Positions 53,261 to 63,869 of a stretch of DNA of 64,000 nt are shown piece by piece. The position numbers were made by a program, and so were the translations under genes. The stretch comes from Chitinophagales bacterium (lineage in GTDB: Bacteria; Bacteroidota; Bacteroidia; Chitinophagales; Saprospiraceae). Location: NCBI GenBank assembly GCA_013298845.1, contig JAAFJN010000025.1:1-64000 (forward strand), in the 5' to 3' direction. Under the pieces are notes generated by a model. The model did not search any database. It was not told the DNA's origin and saw only the letters and a program-made list of their open reading frames with translations. Each line of letters begins with the position of its first letter. Positions within the stretch are counted from its first letter, which is position 1.

Positions 53261-53447
53261 AAAACCGTCATGTGGCTTTGTCATCCAGAAGGGATCTATT
53301 GGGTCGTGATGATGCATAAAATGCCAATTATTTTTAGTGCTTTATCATCCACAAAAAACCATTGTCCCACTGGTTTTTTGTCGCTTTTTATAACTAATGG
53401 CATGCCCATAGATTCCTTCTGAAAGACAAAGCCACACAGCGGTTTTT
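53261..53447. mobile_element. Non-coding inverted-repeat element (MITE-like candidate)
   Basis: The 43-base arms 53261-53303 and 53405-53447 are near-perfect inverse copies (AAAACCG-TCATGTGGCTTTG against AAAAACCGC-TGTGTGGCTT). The 101-base interior holds a second perfect hairpin, ACAAAAAACCA and TGGTTTTTTGT. No transposase ORF is present. Length and structure fit a miniature inverted-repeat element or a large RNA hairpin. Confidence 0.5.
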
Positions 53448-53583
53448 GTGTTCTTTGGTGATGCGGCATACTTTTGGATGGTTGAAGTATCTAAAAGCAA
53501 GTGGTAGATTTATTCTGCTAATTTGCTCGACGCAGTGTGTTTTTACCATTTGTGTCAAGCGTAACCGCACGGATCATCGCAAT

Positions 53584-53631
53584 AAAAAAAGGCACTAAAT
53601 ACAGCAAATGAATGCTGTACTTAGTGCCTTA
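53584..53631 (-). terminator. Intrinsic terminator of the coiled-coil gene
   Basis: AAGGCACTAA-TACAGC and GCTGTA-CTTAGTGCCTT pair perfectly apart from one base. On the minus strand the stem is followed by TTTTTTTATT. It lies 32 bases after the stop of the coiled-coil gene. Confidence 0.85.
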
Positions 53632-53662
53632 ATAATATACGTCGGGGCAAAAAATCGAGAGA

Positions 53663-55225
53663 TTATGCCTCTTTAGTGGTGTCGTCGGCCGGTTTTTCCT
53701 CGGTGGCGGCTACGTCGGCGGCAGGTGCTTCCGGCGTTGCTTCAGCAACTGGCGCTTCTGGCTGTGCTTCTGCCACGGGTGCTTCGGCTTCAGGTTGTGC
53801 TTCGGCGGCTGGCGGCTCTGGCTGTGCTTCGGCTACGGGTGCTTCCGGGGCTGGTTCAGCAACGGGTGCTTCTTCGGGGCGGTCTTTAGTAATAATATCT
53901 ACCACTTCGGAGGCTACGCCGGCGGCTTTACCCAATGCTTCTTCGGCTTTATCGGTCATCACGGAAGCCACGGCTTTCACGGTATCCACTACGTCTTCGA
54001 GGGTTTCGCCCAATACATTGGAGAGGGCATCCATCACGCTTTGCGTAGCGGGTACGTTTGTGCTGCGTTCGTCGAGATCGGCTTTAGCACCCGGATTTTT
54101 GGCGCTTTTGTGCGTTACCGCTGCGATTTCGTTTTTAGCCTGCGTTTTTGCTGCTTCCATGCGCTGACGTTTGTCTTCGCGTTCGGAAACGGAGTTAATT
54201 TGGCGTTCGATTTCGGCTTTGGTTTTTTCCATGTCGGCAATACGCTCCTGTTTAGAAACGAGGCGTTCTTCCACCATTTTAATTTTAGCCTGACGAATTT
54301 GTGCTTCGAGTTGGCCTTCGGTGGATTGCACTTTTTTGCGTTGGAACTCCAATTCGCTTTCGTCGCGGCGGGCGCTGTCTTTCATGCGGTCCATGGCTTC
54401 CACCAGTCCTTGAAGGCGGCGGGTATGGCGTTCTACGAGCGAGCCTTCGTTGGCATCGGCACCGAAACGTTTTTCTTTGGCCAATTTGAACGCCGCGTCA
54501 ATGCGATCGTAGGCTTTACCGCGGTGTTCGTTGGTCATTTTTGCGGTGCGGTACTTGGCTTGCAACGCTTTGAGGTCTTCAAAAACGATGTGCATTTTAT
54601 TGCCGCCTTTTTCGATCCGCGTTTCAATTTCGGCTAATTTTTCGTTAATTTCGTTGAATATCTTCACCGAAGCATCCGAAAATTCGGATTCCACTTTTTT
54701 GCGAACCCCTTTCATTTCTTCAAAGAGTTGGTTCACGGTGTCGCGGAGGGCATCGGCGTGAGAGCGGAACAGGTTGCGCTCGCGGCTTTGCTCCTGCACT
54801 TTATCCCAAAAGTTGCGGAGCGACTGCCAAAGGCCGTTGTCAAACTCGCTGAGGCTGGCCACTTTTTCGCGCAGTTCTTCGAGTTCCTGCTTGTAAACTT
54901 TGTGTAATTTGCCCGACAGCACGATAAAGTGCCATTCTGTTTGGGCGCGTGTCACCATATCCGGGCGGTCGGCTTTTAGTCCTTCCGGTAGGATACTTTC
55001 CGACACACTGAGGTCGCTGGTGATCAAAGAATGGCCTTCGGGGAATTCAATGTCGCCCTTGTTGTCGCGCCATACTTCGTTGAGTTTGGTGATAAACTCT
55101 TCTGATGCATTAGGTTCGGGGATCACATAAACCAAAACTTTGTTCTCCTCTTCTCTCAATTGCAAGGCCATCAGTACCTTCTCATTCTGTGCGTTGGTGC
55201 CCCAAATTACAACTTTGTTTTTCAT
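53663..55225 (-). CDS. Coiled-coil protein with Ala/Pro/Glu-rich C-terminal tail
   Basis: The 520-residue protein starts with an uncharacterised globular part (about 1-120, KVVIWGTNAQNEKVLMALQLREEE). A long charged coiled coil follows (about 115-370, heptad-like with many Glu, Lys, Arg). A helical YtxH-like stretch lies at about 395-445. The final 70 residues are nearly pure Ala/Pro/Glu/Val in repeats of EAPVAEAQPE type. No signal peptide. A structural or scaffold role is likely; I do not recognise a family. It has its own terminator and no near neighbour on the same strand. Confidence 0.65.
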   Translation of the reverse strand: MKNKVVIWGTNAQNEKVLMALQLREEENKVLVYVIPEPNASEEFITKLNEVWRDNKGDIEFPEGHSLITSDLSVSESILPEGLKADRPDMVTRAQTEWHFIVLSGKLHKVYKQELEELREKVASLSEFDNGLWQSLRNFWDKVQEQSRERNLFRSHADALRDTVNQLFEEMKGVRKKVESEFSDASVKIFNEINEKLAEIETRIEKGGNKMHIVFEDLKALQAKYRTAKMTNEHRGKAYDRIDAAFKLAKEKRFGADANEGSLVERHTRRLQGLVEAMDRMKDSARRDESELEFQRKKVQSTEGQLEAQIRQAKIKMVEERLVSKQERIADMEKTKAEIERQINSVSEREDKRQRMEAAKTQAKNEIAAVTHKSAKNPGAKADLDERSTNVPATQSVMDALSNVLGETLEDVVDTVKAVASVMTDKAEEALGKAAGVASEVVDIITKDRPEEAPVAEPAPEAPVAEAQPEPPAAEAQPEAEAPVAEAQPEAPVAEATPEAPAADVAATEEKPADDTTKEA

Positions 55226-55370
55226 TGTAAATGCTGTAAAAAAAACGTCTGTTAATAAATGTTATGCTGAGCATCGTCAGGTTTTGCGCATTATTTCGGG
55301 GAATTATCCTGTTTTTCACGCGCAAAGCCTGACATGTCGAAATATATGCTTCGGTAGAAGCGGCGCAAAA

Positions 55371-56393
55371 CTACACCGTTGCTGCCACTTTTTTAGTTTT
55401 TAATTTTAAAATTCCTTGCTCTACGAGGTATTCGGCAATTTGAACGGCGTTGGTTGCCGCACCTTTGCGCAGGTTATCGGCCACCACCCACATGTTCAGG
55501 GTATTGGGTTGGCTTTCGTCGCGGCGCAGGCGGCCAACAAATACTTCGTCGCGGTCGTGGGCCACCAAAGGCATGGGATACAACAATACCGAGGGGTCGT
55601 CCTGGACAATAATGCCGGGGGCTTTTGACAACAGGTCGCGCACTTCGTTGAGGTCGTAATCGCGCTCAAATTCCACGTTTACCGACTCCGAGTGGCCGCC
55701 CATAACGGGCACCCGCACCGTGGTCGAAGTGACGCGAATGGATTCGTCGCCCATGATTTTTTGGGTTTCCTTAATCATTTTGATTTCCTCTTTGGTGTAT
55801 CCGTTTTCGGTGAATACATCAATGTGGGGTAACAAATTGAGGTCAATCTGGTACGGATACGCGCGGTCGCCGGATTTACCTTTGCGTTCATTCATCAATT
55901 GGGTAACGGCTTTTACACCGGTTCCTGTCACCGATTGGTACGTGCTCACCACAATACGTTTGATTTTGTATTTGTCGTGGAGGGGTTTGAGGGCCACCAC
56001 CATTTGAATGGTCGAGCAGTTGGGATTGGCAATAATTTTATCTTTTTTGGTCAAAACCGAAGCATTTACTTCGGGAACAACCAATTTTTTATCGGGATCC
56101 ATGCGCCAGGCGGAGGAATTATCAATCACAATGGTACCTTTTTCGGCAAAACGTGGTGCCCATTCTTTGGACACGGAACCACCGGCGGAAAAAATGGCCA
56201 CGTCCGGCTTTTTGCCCACGGCATCTTCCATGCTGATGATTTTGTAGCGTTTGCCGTTGTATTTGATGGTTTTGCCCACCGAACGCTCGGAAGCAACGGG
56301 CATTAACTTGGTAACCGGGAAGTTGCGCTCTTCCAAAACCTGCAACATTTTTGTGCCTACAAGGCCAGTGGCACCTACTACTGCGACTTTCAT
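55371..56393 (-). CDS. asd: Aspartate-semialdehyde dehydrogenase
   Basis: The 340-residue protein has the N-terminal NADP-binding loop VVGATGLVGTKML, the catalytic cysteine C126 in ANPNCSTIQ, and the substrate-binding stretches STYQSVTGTG and VRVPVMGGHSESV. It reduces aspartyl phosphate to aspartate semialdehyde, feeding lysine, methionine and threonine synthesis; thrB of the same route is at 1105. The gene is single, with a -7 box 29 bases upstream. Confidence 0.95.
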   Translation of the reverse strand: MKVAVVGATGLVGTKMLQVLEERNFPVTKLMPVASERSVGKTIKYNGKRYKIISMEDAVGKKPDVAIFSAGGSVSKEWAPRFAEKGTIVIDNSSAWRMDPDKKLVVPEVNASVLTKKDKIIANPNCSTIQMVVALKPLHDKYKIKRIVVSTYQSVTGTGVKAVTQLMNERKGKSGDRAYPYQIDLNLLPHIDVFTENGYTKEEIKMIKETQKIMGDESIRVTSTTVRVPVMGGHSESVNVEFERDYDLNEVRDLLSKAPGIIVQDDPSVLLYPMPLVAHDRDEVFVGRLRRDESQPNTLNMWVVADNLRKGAATNAVQIAEYLVEQGILKLKTKKVAATV

Positions 56394-56421
56394 GGTGTGT
56401 ATGTGTTTAAAATTTGCCGCG

Positions 56422-56429
56422 CAAAGGTA
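56422..56429 (-). promoter_or_regulatory. -7 promoter box (TACCTTTG) for asd
   Basis: On the minus strand TACCTTTG lies 28 bases upstream of the asd ATG at 56393, giving a leader of about 25 bases. Confidence 0.65.
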
Positions 56430-56744
56430 GCGAAGTCATATAGGTTTTATGCGCTTTTTACCGGTATTTTTTGTGGGTGAGGTGGGAGAGGGGAGGGAGA
56501 ATGTGTGTTTTATAAGTTATGGGGGCATAGTAGGTATGGTAAGTTTTCCACAGTATGTTAGGTAATTAGGGTTTTATAATATTAATGTTGACCTAATTTT
56601 GCACTTAAATTGGATTTATACACGCTCTTGTCGGTATTTTTCATGATTAAATTTATCTTTAAAATAAAGTCCGTATTTGCAGCCCACGTTTAGAATTAGT
56701 AATATTTTTAATAACGAAAATTGCTGCAAAAGACATTGTTTTGC

Positions 56745-56898
56745 TAATAAAATGTTAATGTATTTTTATCGCCAAAGCGTAAGCCTTATATTACAAGCAG
56801 GGTTTTATTTACTTTAAAAACGTCAAACAGTTGAAAATGAGGTGTTTTTTATTTTAAAAAATGCTATTAAATGCGATACTCCGGCATTAGAGGAGTTT
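56745..56898 (+). ncRNA. Candidate non-coding element A (paralogue of element B)
   Basis: Two blocks, 56745-56810 and 56869-56898, match element B (57283-57434) at the same spacing (about 123 bases between block starts). Block 2 carries GCGATACTC-GGCAT and a hairpin ACTCC/GGAGT. The interior between the blocks is unrelated to B. No ORF runs through it. A promoter-like box follows 106 bases downstream. Orientation is not proven. Confidence 0.4.
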
Positions 56899-57003
56899 GA
56901 TTAATGTGAAAATTGGAGGGTAAAAAGGGAATAAGAACTTAATAACGATAATTTTTTCACAAAATGTGGAAAAAATCCACTATTTGCCTCGCTAAACTTT
57001 CCG

Positions 57004-57011
57004 TAACTTTG
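57004..57011 (+). promoter_or_regulatory. -7 promoter box (TAACTTTG) after element A
   Basis: TAACTTTG fits the consensus exactly. No coding start follows; the nearest ATG is blocked by a stop within four codons. The transcript is therefore expected to be non-coding. Confidence 0.45.
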
Positions 57012-57122
57012 CAATCAAATTGTTTGTGTCATTTAACGCGATTGTTTTTTGGAAAAAATATTGATGAGATTTTAGCGTCGCTTTTAGTTTTCATTATTTT
57101 CTGAAATATCAGAAAAGTGCAT

Positions 57123-57130
57123 TACCTTTG
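57123..57130 (+). promoter_or_regulatory. -7 promoter box (TACCTTTG) before a strong hairpin
   Basis: TACCTTTG fits the consensus. It is directly preceded by an 8-bp hairpin (TTTTCTGA 57097-57104 and TCAGAAAA 57109-57116) that could be an operator, and followed after 18 bases by the hairpin 57149-57192. Confidence 0.5.
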
Positions 57131-57148
57131 CAAGATATGTGATTGTGT

Positions 57149-57192
57149 TTGATGTTTCAAACTCAGTCACGCGTAACATTTGAAACCATCAA
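57149..57192 (+). ncRNA. Candidate small RNA hairpin downstream of a promoter box
   Basis: TTGATGTTTCAAA (57149-57161) pairs with TTTGAAACCATCAA (57179-57192) with one bulged base, a stem of 13 bp and a 17-base loop. A second small hairpin, CCC-AAGTA-GGG, follows. An 18-codon ORF runs through the stem (57152-57208), which I do not regard as a gene. Confidence 0.4.
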
Positions 57193-57282
57193 TAAAAGCC
57201 CCAAGTAGGGTTACTGACATAGTCAAAATGTTGCTATAACGTATGTATTAAAGAAGTAGTACAAAAAGGGGGGCGGTTTGTC

Positions 57283-57434
57283 AGTAAAATATTAATACGT
57301 TTTCACCGACAAAGCATAATCCTTATATCTCAAGATGCAATTTATTTATTTTCAATACCCCAAGTAGTGAAACAAGTAAGCATTAAACTAAAACAAAGAC
57401 ATATAAATGCGATACTCTGGCATCACAGGAGTTT
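57283..57434 (+). ncRNA. Candidate non-coding element B (paralogue of element A)
   Basis: The first block (57283-57350, GACAAAGCATAATCCTTATAT) and the second block (57405-57434, AAATGCGATACTCTGGCATC) match element A at the same spacing. The second block forms a hairpin ACTC-TG/CA-GAGT. A -7-like TATCTTTA lies at 57520-57527, 86 bases after it, and a small ORF starts at 57619. Confidence 0.4.
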
Positions 57435-57618
57435 ATTGGTAGGAATAATCCTCAAATAAAAATATGGATACAAAGGATGGCAGATAAAACTATTTAGTAG
57501 GAAAATTAACCTGATAGTTTATCTTTACACAAAGTTTTTCACGACTTTGAAACTGATTGCTTATGCAGTAGCATTTGCAACTGTAATCACGTTGCCTCTT
57601 AATGACTTTAGCAAAATT

Positions 57619-57792
57619 ATGCAACATTTATTAAGTAATAGCAACATTAAATCACTTAAAAAATTTAAAATGGGCAAAGCCAAAAAGAAAAAGCACAAAG
57701 AGGCTCTGTTGAGTCGAAAAGAAGTACTTGATTTAATTGACTTGATTATTGACCTGATAACAATAAGCCAAATCTTTCAAAATCATCAATGA
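57619..57792 (+). CDS. Small basic-hydrophobic protein of unknown function
   Basis: The ORF from ATG 57619 encodes 57 residues with an unusual layout: a lysine cluster MGKAKKKKHKEA (residues 18-29) followed by an amphipathic or hydrophobic helix VLDLIDLIIDLITISQIF. A longer TTG start at 57547 is less likely. The terminator at 57855 lies after it. It could be a membrane-active peptide or regulator; no family recognised. Low but real support from the terminator and the composition. Confidence 0.4.
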   Translation: MQHLLSNSNIKSLKKFKMGKAKKKKHKEALLSRKEVLDLIDLIIDLITISQIFQNHQ

Positions 57793-57854
57793 TAACTCAG
57801 AACAGAATCTATAGTGTTTCAAAAGGACCGATCAGACAATGAACAAAGATGTAA

Positions 57855-57896
57855 CAGCCTCAATAAAACTTTTGTTAAATGGGGCTATTTTTTTAT
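57855..57896 (+). terminator. Terminator after the small ORF
   Basis: AGCCTC (57856-57861) pairs with GGGGCT (57881-57886) with one G-U pair, followed by ATTTTTTTATTT. It lies 63 bases after the stop of the small ORF. Confidence 0.55.
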
Positions 57897-57916
57897 TTAA
57901 AAAAATATTATAAACT

Positions 57917-58036
57917 ATGCATTACGCAAAAACATTACTAACAACTGTATGGCGCAATATCTGTAAAAAAAGGACTGTTGCACTTATATTGGTTTTAGCT
58001 TTGTCGTTGTATTTTCTTGCATGTCCAGCAAAATAG
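57917..58036 (+). CDS. Small single-membrane-segment peptide (39 residues)
   Basis: ATG 57917 to TAG 58036 encodes a 39-residue peptide: a basic N-terminus (KTLLTTVWRNICKKR) and a hydrophobic helix VALILVLALSLYFLAC ending PAK. Such small hydrophobic peptides resemble type I toxins or small entericidin-like lipoproteins. A hairpin CCAGC/GCTGG (58025-58047) overlaps its stop, and a reverse promoter box at 58119-58126 would give an antisense transcript. No family recognised. Confidence 0.4.
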   Translation: MHYAKTLLTTVWRNICKKRTVALILVLALSLYFLACPAK

Positions 58037-58073
58037 CAATCCGCTGGATACTGCTCAATATTTTAGAGGCGGC

Positions 58074-58092
58074 AATCAATAGAATATTGATT
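58074..58092. other. Perfect palindrome between small ORF and antisense promoter
   Basis: AATCAATA-GAA-TATTGATT forms an 8-bp stem with a 3-base loop. In the antisense transcript it would be a 5' stem-loop. Confidence 0.35.
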
Positions 58093-58118
58093 TAAATACG
58101 GTGATAAAAGTTACCGTG

Positions 58119-58126
58119 CAAAGGTA
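58119..58126 (-). promoter_or_regulatory. Reverse -7 promoter box (TACCTTTG) facing the 39-residue ORF
   Basis: On the minus strand TACCTTTG fits the consensus. The transcript would start near 58113 and run antisense over the stop and coding region of the small ORF 57917-58036. No minus-strand gene follows. Confidence 0.45.
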
Positions 58127-58507
58127 CAGGAGAAAACGAAAATAGCAAACTTTTGTTCTAAAAACTTTCAAAAAAAGAAAGTTGCATCGTTTTCAGTACA
58201 CATTTGCACGCTTTAGGAATTGGGAGTACCTTGGTTAACAGGGTACCCTCCCATTCCGGGCATATCTATGTTCTTTTGGCACGCTCACCTGTATGGTAAG
58301 TGTGAAGGGAGGTATTTGCCTTTTTTAAACAAAGATGACGTAAAACTATTTTTGCCAACGGCTCAAAATAGCCGGTCGCGGCGCCAATCACGTTTGGCTC
58401 AAACAGTTTTTGGCTTCATCGGCATCCAACAGAGCAAAATCGGGATTTTTCTAAGGCCGCACCGGTAAAGGACAGATGGATGGGGATGGTAATTGACGAA
58501 AGCGGTG

Positions 58508-59248
58508 TTAATGCTGCTGCTCTTGGTTGGTATTTTGCGTTGCTACTTTGATACAATCCAGTACTTTTTCCGGGTCGCAAAAATTCAAGCCCGCGCCCCA
58601 AGATGCGTTAAACTCAATGATAAACCAGCCTGCTGTTGGGTTATGGCCCAAATCCAGAACAAATGTTCGGGGTAGTTCGATGTTTGCTTCATATAAAAAC
58701 GCTTCTGCAAATTGCCGCGCCGCATCCAAGTCGCCATTGCCTTCGTAAAAGGCCATATCTTGTATTTTTTTGTCCAAAACAAAGGTTCTAACTTCGGCAG
58801 TAACCTCAATGATGTCCGAAAGAATGATTTTTTCATGGGGTTTTATGTCCGTTGTTGCTTCGGTAATGGCGGCTTCGGAATCATACACTTTTCCTTTAAA
58901 AAGTTTAGGCATTGCCGGTTTTATAAACTTGGGGTAGGTAAATTGCCGGATATCGCCCAATTCTTTCAATTCTATGCGTCGTTTGGTCCATTTTTTTTCC
59001 AAAGCGCAAATCGTTTCGTCTTTGGGTGAAATCATTTCGAGGTTTAAAATTTGAGCCAAAACGAGGCAAAAACTATCGTATCCGTACAAGGCGACCTTTT
59101 TGTTTTGGGTATCGGGTTTGATCCAAAATTTCCCCACCCGCAGCACGGCTCCATATTTTTCGCGCCATATTTCCGCGAGCACATCCCTTTCTTCGTCTTC
59201 TTTATCGGGTATGATCAATAATATTTCTTCTTGCATTTTGGTGTTCAT
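58508..59248 (-). CDS. ATP-grasp protein of the R2K clade
   Basis: The 246-residue protein resembles the ATP-grasp R2K family (DUF4343-like). YPKFIKPAMPKLFKGKVY corresponds to the first ATP-binding lysine strand, SDIIEVTAEVRTFVLDKKI and AFYEGNGD follow, and WFIIEFNASWGAGLNFCDP holds the metal-binding E and N near the end. ATP-grasp enzymes ligate a carboxylate to an amine or thiol; R2K members are linked by context to protein modification and host-phage conflict. ATG 59248 is used rather than TTG 59302. It lies divergently to the AAA-nuclease gene. Confidence 0.72.
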   Translation of the reverse strand: MNTKMQEEILLIIPDKEDEERDVLAEIWREKYGAVLRVGKFWIKPDTQNKKVALYGYDSFCLVLAQILNLEMISPKDETICALEKKWTKRRIELKELGDIRQFTYPKFIKPAMPKLFKGKVYDSEAAITEATTDIKPHEKIILSDIIEVTAEVRTFVLDKKIQDMAFYEGNGDLDAARQFAEAFLYEANIELPRTFVLDLGHNPTAGWFIIEFNASWGAGLNFCDPEKVLDCIKVATQNTNQEQQH

Positions 59249-59427
59249 CGGTTGTTTTTGCTTGGGAAAGCCGCCAATAGTTGCGCATCCGAATATGTGC
59301 AAATATACGGTGTGACCCGATTTTTTAATTCACCCCGCCGGATTTTCAAAAAAAACGGTTGCTGGGTACCTTCGGTTGACTACGCTATCATGATCACTCA
59401 AGCCGAACTTTTTATGGTGAAAAATAA

Positions 59428-59435
59428 TACCTTTG
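59428..59435 (+). promoter_or_regulatory. -7 promoter box (TACCTTTG) directly before the ATPase/nuclease ATG
   Basis: TACCTTTG is followed by CACA and then ATG 59440, the same geometry as at 31492-31499. This predicts a leaderless or nearly leaderless mRNA. Confidence 0.55.
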
Positions 59436-59439
59436 CACA

Positions 59440-60987
59440 ATGAAAAAATTACCCATCGGCATACAGACATTCAGCGAAATCCGCGACGGAGGATATGTAT
59501 ATGTGGACAAAACCAAACAAATACATACACTTATCACCTCCGGGAAATATTTTTTTCTGTCGCGCCCGCGCCGCTTTGGCAAATCTTTGACACTTTCTAC
59601 CATCCGCTCCATTTACGAAGGCCGAAAAGATTTGTTTGAAGGTCTTTGGATCGAAAACGAGTGGGATTGGAGCCAAACCCGCCCGATTATTCATATCCAG
59701 TTTAACGAAATAGGATATTTGGAAAATGGCCTGCCTACTGCCCTGCACAAAACCATTGACGAGCACGCGGCTATACACGGAATTGAACTCACACCCGATA
59801 GTTTTGACCAAAAATTCCGGGAATTGATTCGAAAATTAGCGCAAGCCAAAGGCAAGGTAGTGATACTGATTGATGAATACGACAAACCCCTGATAGACTA
59901 TTTAGATAAAGAACAATTGCCCACTGCATTTGAAAACCAACGAATTTTAAAGTCTTTTTACAGTATCCTCAAAAGTGCTGATCCGTACATTGAGTTATTG
60001 ATGATTACGGGGGTATCCAAGTTCAGCAGGGTCAGTATTTTTAGTGACCTGAATAATCTGTTAGATGTTACGCTGGATAAATCAACTGCTGATTTGGTGG
60101 GTTATACTCAGACAGAATTAGAACAGTATTTTGACAAATGGATGGAGTTATGTTTAGAGGAGGGACTTGCCCCAGACCGCAACAGTCTTTTAGCAACCAT
60201 TAAACAATGGTACAACGGTTATACTTGGGATACTAAAACCTTCGTCTATAACCCGTTTTCCATGCTCAATTTCTTCAGGATGCGCAGTTTTGAAGATTAT
60301 TGGTTCAAAACGGGAACACCCACGTTTTTGATTAAAAAATTAAGAGAAGCGACGTTTTTCAGACTTGACGACCTGCGCGTAAACCGTCAAGCATTCGACA
60401 GTTATGCTTTGGACAATCTTGAACTGCGATCCCTGCTATTCCAAACGGGCTATTTGACCATCCGTAAATACGACCCCGTTACGGGCACCTACATACTGGG
60501 TTACCCCAACCGAGAAGTGGAAGAAGCACTGAACAGTCACCTCATAGGTGCTTTGCTGCACAAAGATGCCGTTGAATCTGCCAATCCCGTGGTCGAACTC
60601 CGGGATGCATTTGCCGCCAACGACATTGATAAAGTTATCACCGTCATCAACGCTATGCTCAAAGATGTACCGAGCCTGCTGTTGGCGGAGAAAAAAGAAC
60701 ATTTTTACCACGCTTTAGTGCACTTGCACTTCCGCTACCTCGGCTTTTTTATCCAAAGCGAAGTGCACACCTCCGACGGACGGATGGACGCAGTAGTACA
60801 TACCGCCACGCATATTTATCTTCTGGAGTTCAAAATTGACCAAAGTGCACAGGCCGCACTGCAACAAATCCGCGATAAAGCCTACGCCGACCGCTTTCGG
60901 GCCGACGGCAAAATCATAGTGGGCGTAGGCATCAATTTCGACACCGAAAAACAACGGATATCAGAATGGGAGCATGTTGTGTTATAA
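59440..60987 (+). CDS. AAA-ATPase-like protein with C-terminal PD-(D/E)XK nuclease domain (DUF1703 type)
   Basis: This 515-residue protein matches the AAA-ATPase_like plus PDDEXK_9 family. PIGIQTFSEIRDGGYVYVDKT is the family opening, SRPRRFGKSLTLST is the P-loop with K48, and ILIDEYDKPLID is Walker B. The C-terminal nuclease-like core has GRMDAVVHT and YLLEFKI, giving the D and ExK of the PD-(D/E)XK fold. These genes are present in many copies and widely transferred in Bacteroidota, with unknown role. It faces the R2K ATP-grasp gene divergently across 191 bases and ends 24 bases before ligA, convergently. Confidence 0.87.
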   Translation: MKKLPIGIQTFSEIRDGGYVYVDKTKQIHTLITSGKYFFLSRPRRFGKSLTLSTIRSIYEGRKDLFEGLWIENEWDWSQTRPIIHIQFNEIGYLENGLPTALHKTIDEHAAIHGIELTPDSFDQKFRELIRKLAQAKGKVVILIDEYDKPLIDYLDKEQLPTAFENQRILKSFYSILKSADPYIELLMITGVSKFSRVSIFSDLNNLLDVTLDKSTADLVGYTQTELEQYFDKWMELCLEEGLAPDRNSLLATIKQWYNGYTWDTKTFVYNPFSMLNFFRMRSFEDYWFKTGTPTFLIKKLREATFFRLDDLRVNRQAFDSYALDNLELRSLLFQTGYLTIRKYDPVTGTYILGYPNREVEEALNSHLIGALLHKDAVESANPVVELRDAFAANDIDKVITVINAMLKDVPSLLLAEKKEHFYHALVHLHFRYLGFFIQSEVHTSDGRMDAVVHTATHIYLLEFKIDQSAQAALQQIRDKAYADRFRADGKIIVGVGINFDTEKQRISEWEHVVL

Positions 60988-61011
60988 AAAAAACTATTCA
61001 CTCTACACTAT

Positions 61012-63822
<2,811 letters not shown>

Positions 63823-63859
63823 CCTACGACGGGCAAACAAATTCAACCAATTCAACCCT
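63823..63859. repeat. Copy of the dispersed module also found at 53109-53146
   Basis: CCTACGACGGGC followed by repeated AATTCAAC matches the reverse complement of 53109-53146 with one deletion and one change. It directly follows the tandem array and shares its CGACGGGCAAA core. Confidence 0.6.
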
Positions 63860-63869
63860 TTCAACCAAC

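Larger units (their letters stand above)
56430..58507. other. 2-kb gene-poor region with RNA-like elements and small ORFs
   Basis: No ORF longer than about 80 codons lies here. The region is AT-rich. It holds two related non-coding elements (56745-56898, 57283-57434), three forward -7-like boxes, one reverse box, several hairpins, one terminator and two small ORFs, each listed separately. 58217-58257 is a further hairpin (GGAAT-GGGAG-TACC against GGTACC-CTCCC-ATTCC) downstream of the ATP-grasp gene. Confidence 0.5.

Noticed and set aside
53106-53309. 67-residue ORF after the giant T9SS gene
   Set aside because: It runs through two dispersed repeat modules and the left arm of the inverted-repeat element; frame not conserved against the copy at 37.3 kb.
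53795-54637. 280-residue plus-strand ORF opposite the coiled-coil gene
   Set aside because: Cys/Phe/Gly-rich shadow of Glu/Lys/Ala codons on the other strand, with no start signal or domain.
57152-57208. 18-codon ORF in the hairpin at 57149-57192
   Set aside because: It lies entirely in the stem-loop, has no second support, and is better explained by the RNA structure.
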